A stretch of DNA of 64,000 nt, taken from NCBI RefSeq assembly GCF_963583255.1, contig NC_084811.1:14712088-14776087 (forward strand), read 5' to 3'. A program made the position numbers and the translations under genes. This DNA comes from Pyrus communis. Lineage: Eukaryota; Streptophyta; Magnoliopsida; Rosales; Rosaceae. The notes beneath the pieces are model-generated. The model ran no database searches. It was given only the letters and a program-made list of their open reading frames with translations, and was not told where the DNA came from. Below, one piece after another: positions 57,134 through 64,000 of the stretch; position 1 is the first letter of the stretch, and every line of letters begins with the position of its first letter.

Positions 57134-58257
57134 GTAAATTCCCTCTTCTCCTTGGTGATTGCATTTAGGCTTTGATCTTTGTGATTCCACAGGCTTACTC
57201 TTGAACTGGTTTCTGCCCATCGTTGATTTTCCTTTGTGCTACTTCTTGAACTGGGCAGCAGGATGGTTCTTTTGGTTTCCCCCGAAGGTCTGAGCTTCCT
57301 CCTGTTATCTGTTTCTTTGTTCAATCTTTGCAGGAGTGGTCCCTTCTCTGGAAGTGTATCAACCGTTGAAGATGACTACTCGAGAGCAACGCTAGGTAAG
57401 CAATCAGGAATAGATTCCAGGCAGTTGGCTCCAGATCGGAAGACTGACTCCAAGTGCCGGCTGATTGCTTCTTTTACTTTGCCATGCAAGTAAGAACAAG
57501 GACAAAGAAAAAGACAGGGAAAGAGCATGATATGAGATACTTTTGCTTTTGACCTTGATGATATGAGATACCTTTGCTTTGAAGAAGCGGTGAATGAATC
57601 AGCACATGCTTCAATCCGCCGTTTCCTCCTGGGTCATATGTACTCCAGGCATCTGATATCATCTTTGGGGAAGAAGAAAGAATTGAGTATTTTGAAAGGC
57701 TTTGCTGGGAGTGCGCCCTCAGAGGTGAGGGAGAGTTGGGCATTTTCTTCAGGTTTGCCCTGCCATAAAAGACGAAGGTCGACATATATAGAGATAATAT
57801 CAAGTGGTGGTACTTTTTACCCGTGTCGACAAACGTTTTGATCCCGCAAATCCGGCTCTTTTAAATAGTGGCGCCTCTTCGATCTTTGAATACGCCTCTT
57901 CGATTTCTGAGCAGGCGCCCCTTCGATTTCTGAACGACGCCCCTTCGCTTTCTGAACGACACGTGGTAGTGCAGATGCGGCTCCTTTTGACAAAGCTGCA
58001 CGCGTCTTCTGAAAAGCAGAGAAAGCGTCGCCGAACTTTGCGCTTGTCGGCTAAAGATGTGTAGATGCGATGATGGCCTCCACGTGTTTTCAGCTTTGTC
58101 AGAAATCTTTTGACAAAGTTGAACGCGTTTTCTTGAAAAGCCGAGGGGGCGTCGCCTAAATTACGCCAGAAAATCCGGCTCTTTGAATCGGTGGACGCGT
58201 CGTCTTGGCTTTTTATAGAGCTATCAATCACCCCAACACACACACTCTGAAGATTTC

Positions 58258-60158
58258 TGATAGGAGCATATTTATGCGACTTAAATGGCTTGTTCTCGTA
58301 CATTTAAGTTATGTTTCTTTAGTTATTTTAGTACTTTAAGCTATTTTCGTGTGTTTGTAGGTCCAAAGGGCTAAAGGAGCAAAAAGATGCATTTTGGAGA
58401 CTTTTGGAGCACTTTTGGGCTAAGGACGGATAGCTTATGCTTGAAGCCAAAGTGTTGGACGAAATTGAAGACCTAATTGGAGCCAAAGTGTTGGAACCTT
58501 GTTCTCTTTAGTTTTAGGACATTTAAACCTTTCCTAATCCCAATCATGCCATGCATAACACACATCCATTCTAACACATTGTCATTGCACATGCATTTCC
58601 TTCATTAGTTAACCCACATGCACTTATCACTTATCATCACCACATATCATATCACTTAATCACTTATCACTTATCATCACCACTTAACCACTTATCATAT
58701 CATAACCACATATCATATCACTTATCACTTATCACTTAACATAACATCCACCTACTTCACCTACAACATCCACTTCACCTACAACATCCACCTACTTCAC
58801 CTACAACATCCACCCACTTCACCTACAACATCCACCTACTTCACCTACAACATCCACTTCACCTACAACATCCACCTACTTCACTTACAACATCCACCTA
58901 CTTCACCTACAACATCCACCTACTTCACCTACAAATGACATAGCCATATGTTCCCTCCACTACTCCTATAAATACCCTTGCATTCATTCATTCAATTCAC
59001 ATCTCATTTTCATACACAACACATTACAAACACATTCTCCCTTCCCTAGCCGTGAGCTTCCCATCTCTCCCCTTATAATCCAAACACCATTTTTCCATTC
59101 CACACTTCCATCCCCCAAACCAATTATCCCTAGACCTTATGCTACAATAAAGAGGAAGAGAAGAGGGCCTAAACGTTCATACAATTCAAGTTTGAGTTGT
59201 TGGAATGTTTAGGCGTTTCTTTGATTTCAATGTTTAATTTCAATTCTCTTTGTTTTGTATGAGGAACTAAACCCCCCTTTAGCTTGGGGGTGATTCGAAA
59301 TTATGTTTATGTTTGTAATATGATTTGATTACTTTTAATTACGTTTCATAAATTGTGAATTCAATTTGTTTAACTGTTTGATTGATAACCTATTTATGTA
59401 TGTTTATTAAGAATGAACGCTTAATTTTCATGCATGAATTTGACGCTAGAATATAAGTGAGTTTCACGTAATAGTTATGAACTTATATTCACAAGTAGTG
59501 GAGGTTGCTTATAAACAATCGCGTTAAACAAATTCTTGGCATAAGTTTCATGCAATCATAGTAACGAATGCCTCGTCAACACTTATAGTTTTCATGATGC
59601 TTAATGATTCTTGCTTGTATCTCTATTATGCAATTCATGTAGGGAACTTGTGAGGAATGCTTTGGGTTGTTGTATGCAATCATCCAATTCATTAACTTAA
59701 GGAAAACTTGACGGTTAATTTAAGCGGACCTAATTAACCCGGGGTGTTGAGAATTCATGGTTTATTGAAATACAATTAGAAATCATTTTATTATGCAAGT
59801 GTAACATGTATGGAGATGAACCCCTTAGCTATTCCATCATCCATATTTTTATCATATTTATATTTACGTTTTGCCTTTAATTACAATTTGTGCATTTTAG
59901 TTAATTTTCGTCAAATCAAACCCCCCCCTTTACTTTCTTGTTCTTTAATGCTTAGAATTTGTTTAGTTTATGTTTTAAAGTATTTTTGAATTCTTTGAGT
60001 CTAGTATAGTGTTTTATATTGTGTTTTTACGTTTTTGAGTCAGTTTCCAAGAGATTTGCAATCCCTCCTAATCCCCGGTCCAGAACGATCCCTACTTATA
60101 CTTATACTACAATTGTCAAAAAGAGGGTTTAATTTGTGTGCGTATAAATCACGCATCA
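58258..60158 (+). mobile_element. Solo LTR in the antisense gene's 5' leader
   Basis: 1901 bp, TGATAGGAGCATATTTATGCG to AATCACGCATCA, duplication ATTTC (58253-58257, 60159-60163). It lies between the cassette TATA box and the ATG at 60244, in the same direction as the gene, with its own TATA box (CTATAAATACC near 58966-58976) and minisatellite (58748-58935). It lacks internal sequence. Confidence 0.92.
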
Positions 60159-60243
60159 ATTTCCCATTCCTGAAACTCGACTCCGGCCCTTTGTGAAATT
60201 TTAACTCCATCCACCCCTTCTCTTTGAACATCGTTGAAAAAAA

Positions 60244-60683
60244 ATGGCAAACTCATCGAACCTTAGCTTAGATTTGAGTCTCAGCAGCGATCCGGTTGCG
60301 CCCCGTCAAGGTAATGTATGGCGCCCTTCTTTTTTATCTTCTAACGGTCCTCTTTCAGGTGAAGACTCTGTGATGCAGGACACCACAACAGCTACAATAG
60401 TAGCTAAAAACCTCCTCACTCCAAAAGATAGTAGGCTGCTGTCAGGACGGTCCGATGAGTTGGCCGTTCAAGAGTCCCTCGCACTTAGTGTTCAGTGTGC
60501 GAGTTCTGTGTCCAACATGGGCCATCTAGCGCTTGGCCAAGTATTGAGGCCTGGAATGCTCTAGCTCCGATGCCTCCCGCTCCGATGGCTTCCGCTCCGA
60601 TGCCTCCCGCTTCTATGCCTCCCGCTTCAATGCCTTCCGCTTCTGCGCCTCGTAGTGGGACTTCACGCAAACAACCTTTGTGA
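60244..60683 (+). pseudogene. Antisense cassette gene with 232-bp deletion (copy in H)
   Basis: ATG at 60244. The first 92 or so residues match the 223-residue protein (MANSSNLSLD...). After GGGCCA at about 60525 a 232-bp segment that encodes the zipper is missing, and sequence resumes at TCTAGCGCTTGG. Breakpoints in intact copies are GGGCCA and GGGTCA, so a short-homology deletion is likely. 232 is not a multiple of three, so the frame shifts and stops at 60564. The ancestral stop is at 60681-60683. Confidence 0.88.
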
Positions 60684-60732
60684 AGCTCCACCTTTCTCCA
60701 TGTTTAGTATCTTTTTTTTTTTTTTTTTTTTT

Positions 60733-60946
60733 CAAAATGCATTGGGTTGCCTTCCAAGTAGCGCTTTCTTTTACGTCTTGCAGCCGGACGAAGAACCCAA
60801 TCACTCCAGGATACGTTCACGAATCGGATGAGAACTCCGAGTCATAAACTAGTACCTAGAACAAGAAACAAAATAACATAAGAATCTGGAATAAAATAAA
60901 AACAAACGAAAATAAAACAATCCAAGGGATTAGCAAATTTTCTAAT
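60733..60946 (-). pseudogene. Gag-pol deletion remnant of element H
   Basis: 60733-60800 matches the sequence just downstream of G's pol (GGTTGCC, AAGTAGCGCTTTC, GTCTTGCAGCCGGACGAAG; compare 46910-46970). 60820-60860 matches the start of G's gag (GAGAACTCCGAGTCAT; compare 52500-52520). Nearly 5.5 kb of gag-pol has therefore been lost between these points. The first gag codons remain. Confidence 0.8.
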
Positions 60947-60963
60947 CCCCGGCAACGGCGCCA
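60947..60963 (-). promoter_or_regulatory. Primer-binding site of element H
   Basis: CCCCGGCAACGGCGCCA, tRNA-Asp type, 5 bp from the LTR at 60969. Confidence 0.9.
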
Positions 60964-60968
60964 AAATT

Positions 60969-62373
60969 TGATGCGAGATTTATACGCACACAAATTAAAC
61001 CCTCTTTTCGTCAAATTGTAGTATATGTATAAGTAGGGATCGTTCTGGACCGGGGATTAGGAGGGATTGTTAATCACTTGGATTTGACTCAAAAAAACGT
61101 AAAAACACAAAATAAATGTATTTCTAACTAATCTAACACTTTAAAATAAATGGGGGATTGGTTTTGGACGAAATTAAACTAAAATAGAAACTTGGAAACA
61201 AAACAGATTGTACAAACGAAATTGATGGAATAGAATGAAGAAAAACTAGTTAGAGGGTTCCTTATCCACACATGAACATAAGCATATAATTTGACTCCCA
61301 GTTATGACTTCAACAAACGATGAATGACAATGCTCCAAGTTAATTAGGTCCGCTTAAATTAACCTTCAGATTTCCCTAGATTCATTGGATTGAATGGGAT
61401 ACGCATTACAACCAAATTATTCCTAATCAAAGTCTCTCACATGGAATACGCATGATAGAGACATTCAACAAAGATCATTAAGTTCAACGGAAATCATAAA
61501 CATTGACTAGGCATTCATAACTATGGAATACGCATGTTAATCCAGCCTAGGGTTTACTAAACACAATCGTGACTAGCGATTTTTACTACTCATGAATATA
61601 AGTTCATAACGATTAGGTGAAATTCCCTTATATCCTAGCATCAAATCTTAGGCATGCAAATTAAGTGTCGACCCTCAACCCACATACATAAACAAGTTCT
61701 TAATCAAAACAGAAAAGTAACCCACATCTAAAGTTCATGAATTCATAACTGGAGTAAATCAAATCATAACCAACATATGTCCATGGCTTCAAATTCGCCT
61801 CTAACTAAAAAGAAATTAGTTTCACATGTTTAACATAATTGAATAACAAGTTAAATTAAACATGAAAACAGAAACAAGAAAAGAAAGAACAAATGGATGG
61901 AAAGTTAGCTACGGGGTTCATCTCCACATATGTTATACTTGCATAATAAAACGATTTCCAATTGCATTTCAACAAATCATTAATTCTCAACGCCCCGGGT
62001 CAATTAGGTCCGCTTAAATTAACCGTCAAGTTTTCCTTAAGTTAATGAATTGGATGGGTTAGCGCAACGCAATTCACAACATTCTCCAAAAGTCCTTTAC
62101 GTGAAAAGCACAATAAAGATACAATCAAAGATCATTAAGCATCATGAAAACTTTAAGTGTTGACGAGGCATTCGTTACTATGGACTACGCATGAAACTTA
62201 TGCCAAGAATTTATTTAACGCGATTGTTTATAAGCAACCTCCACTACTTGTGAATATAAGTTCGTAACTATTAGGTGAAACTCACTTATATTCTAGCGTC
62301 ATATTGATGCATGAAAATTAAGCGCGCATTCTTAATAAACATTCATAAATAAGTTATCAATCAAACGGTTAAA
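60969..62373 (-). mobile_element. Element H 5' LTR, visible part
   Basis: Same chimeric double LTR body as 40995-42962, with only a few differences noted (for example near 61680). Words ATGGGATACGCAT/ATGGAATACGCAT at 61394, 61441 and 61523. The stem-loop is at 61594-61635. Interrupted by a plus LTR at 62374. The U3 half is outside the window. Confidence 0.88.
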
Positions 62374-64000
62374 TGATAGGAGCATATTTACGCACCTTAG
62401 TTTAGCTTGTTTTTGTGCATTTATAGTGTTTTTCCTTAGTAAAGTAGTCTTTTAAGCTAGTTCTATGTGTTTTCAGGTTTTAAGGGCAAAGTATGCAAAA
62501 GGATGCATTTTGGAGCCTTTTGGAGCAAATTAGAGCTTGGAATGGACATCATATGCTTGGAGCCAAGAGGATGGACGAAATTGAAGACTTGAAGATGATG
62601 ATTCCTACTTGAGCAAGGTTTCCTAGTTGAAGTAGGAAAGTCCCTGATGGAAGATGGTTTCCTAGTTGAATTAGGATTCCTAGTTAAAATGGGTTTCCTA
62701 GTTGAATTAGGATTCCTAGAAGAATGAAGATTCCTACTCAAATAAGGTTTCCTACTTGATGAAGGAAAGTCAAAATCCAAATGGTCTCAAGTGAAGCAAC
62801 AAAGAAGTTTTCCAAGTCCAAGAAGGAAAAGAATTCCAAGATGAAGAAGGATTAGCTTTCCTAATCCTAATGCACAAGGTTTTCAGCCACAAAGAGGAGT
62901 CCTAAACACTTTAGGACACCTTATCCTAATCCTATAGGGATGCCATGCACTTTACCTTATCTTGGAGGGTTTCTAGAAGCCTTAGATGCCCTATCCTATC
63001 TTTGCCGTGGGTTTTATCCAAATCCCCTTAGTTTTTAGGCTTTCTAGAAGCCCTAACATTATCCCTACAAAGGTGCTGCACCCTTATCTCTTTTTCCCTA
63101 CAAATTTGGCCCTTAAAACATGATTCTAGGAACCTTATCTTATCTCCTACAAAAGTGGCGCCCCAAATCCTTCTAGAAGTGCCAATTTCTGCCACAAAAC
63201 ACTTTGTTTCTAGAACCCTAAAAATCTGGCGCCTCTATTCCTTTTCCTTTGGGGTTTCCTACCTTCTAGATGGCCTATTTCCTTGTGGATTTGGGTTATT
63301 CAAGTCCATATCTGATTACACTAGGGTTTTAAGTGCCAATATATACTCATATTAACCCCTAGATCAGATCACCACCTCTCATACACATTCATTAATTCCA
63401 GAAATTCGTCCAACCCTCTCCACACCCTTGCCGCAGCCACCAAACACCTTTCTCCTTAGTTTTAAGCCTTGCCGCACCATCCCCTTCCCCTAAACACTAC
63501 TACATCCCTCCATAACCATTCATCCATACACCTAAGGCCCTAAAACCTGTCCCTAGACCTTTGCCGCACCAAGGAGGAGGAGAAGGAAGCTCGGAAGTTC
63601 ATGCAATTCAAGTTCGCGTCGCTGGAATTTCTAGGTGTTTCTTTTCCTTTGAATTCAATGTTTAATTTCAATTCTCTTTGTTTTGTGCGTATGAGGAACT
63701 AAACCCCCCCTTGGCTAGGGGGGGATTCGAAACCATGAACATACTTGCTATATGAATTGATTACTTCTAATTGCGTTTCATAAGTTGTGAATTCAATTTA
63801 CTTATCTATGTGAATTACATTGATTTGTGTGTGTTGGTTGAGAGTGCACGCTTAATTATCATGCATAAATTGGATGCTAGGATATAAGGAAATTTCACCT
63901 AATCGTTATGGAATTATATTCACAAGTAGTAAAGGTTGATGATCTCAATCGCGTTAAGTAAATTCTTGGCATAAGTTTCATGCAATCATAGTAACAAGTG
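62374..64000 (+). mobile_element. LTR entering element H, partial, plus orientation
   Basis: Starts TGATAGGAGCATATTTACGC, preceded by TTAAA (62369-62373, possible duplication). U3 has repeats of TTTCCTAGTTGAATTAGGA (62600-62760) and TCTAGAA-rich sequence. TATA-like ATATATA lies near 63339, the CCCCCC/GGGGGG hairpin near 63706-63724 and the stem-loop near 63880-63925. It resembles the solo LTR at 5667-7817. The end lies beyond the window. Confidence 0.85.

Larger units (their letters stand above)
57134..60732. other. Gene cassette in element H, split by a solo LTR
   Basis: Promoter block 57780-58257 (tandem CGCC repeats near 57871, G-box near 57960, TATA near 58212), then solo LTR 58258-60158, then leader and broken gene. 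It ends in a T run at 60711-60732. Confidence 0.8.
40995..64000 (-). mobile_element. Element H: non-autonomous, gag-pol deleted (runs out of window)
   Basis: On the minus strand: 5' LTR from 60969 (interrupted at 62374 and beyond), primer site 60947-60963, a 214-bp remnant joining the gag start to the end of pol, broken cassette gene, 3' noncoding region, polypurine tract 55250, and 3' LTR 40995-42962 plus 54712-55249. It inserted into X's antisense gene (left flank CTTCC, 40990-40994). It hosts G, a solo LTR and another LTR. The right end is not visible. Confidence 0.85.

Noticed and set aside
60485..60691. Minus-strand frame opposite the Met-Pro-Ala repeat region (also in the other copies)
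   Set aside because: A shadow of the repetitive antisense-gene tail: the Gly-Ile-Glu-Ala pattern is simply the reverse reading of the repeat.

Overview
This window looks like plant nuclear heterochromatin built almost entirely from nested LTR retrotransposons. I see no host gene, tRNA, rRNA or CRISPR array. The assignment to a plant rests on three things: Athila-clade Ty3/gypsy protein motifs, primer-binding sites matching the 3' end of plant tRNA-Asp, and AT-rich LTRs. The antisense gene cassette described below looks to me like sequence found in Rosaceae genomes. That is recall, not a search, so the family assignment is tentative.

One LTR superfamily dominates. The LTRs are about 1.9-2.5 kb, start TGATAG and end GCATCA, and make 5-bp target duplications. 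Left half (1-30780): broken LTR pieces (1-3226), then a stack of insertions. Solo LTR 5667-7817 (duplication AGGAG) lies inside element B, 4199-15930 (AAACA). B lies inside the LTR of element C, 4050-26444 (GCCAC). C lies inside the 3' LTR of element D (ends 27825). D lies inside the internal region of element F (3' LTR 28823-30780). F lies inside an old element X. Centre: element A, 30949-40036 (CGGAT), also sits in X. Right: element H (40995 to beyond the window) disrupts X's antisense gene. H carries the only protein-rich copy, element G, 42963-54711 (ATGTT), plus a solo LTR 58258-60158 (ATTTC) and a further LTR entering at 62374.

Element G is a near-complete Athila-type element with gag, protease, RT, RNase H and integrase. 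It has one in-frame stop and one frame break, and its LTRs are almost identical. Elements A, B and C have lost pol. They keep a C-terminal gag remnant frame, the primer-binding site, the 3' noncoding region and the polypurine tracts. H has lost nearly all of gag-pol. All four, and X, carry a foreign cassette of about 2 kb in place of pol.

The cassette encodes, antisense to the retrotransposon, a protein of about 223 residues. It has an N-terminal LxLxLxL (EAR-like) motif, a leucine zipper and a variable Met-Pro-Pro-Ala-Ser tail. Upstream lies an apparent promoter with tandem repeats, G-boxes and a TATA box. Two copies (in B and C) are intact, and three (in A, X and H) are broken in different ways. 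This cassette, two co-varying features of the LTR leader (a stem-loop with a conserved loop, and three spaced sites sharing a subfamily-specific word) and chimeric LTRs are the most unusual content.
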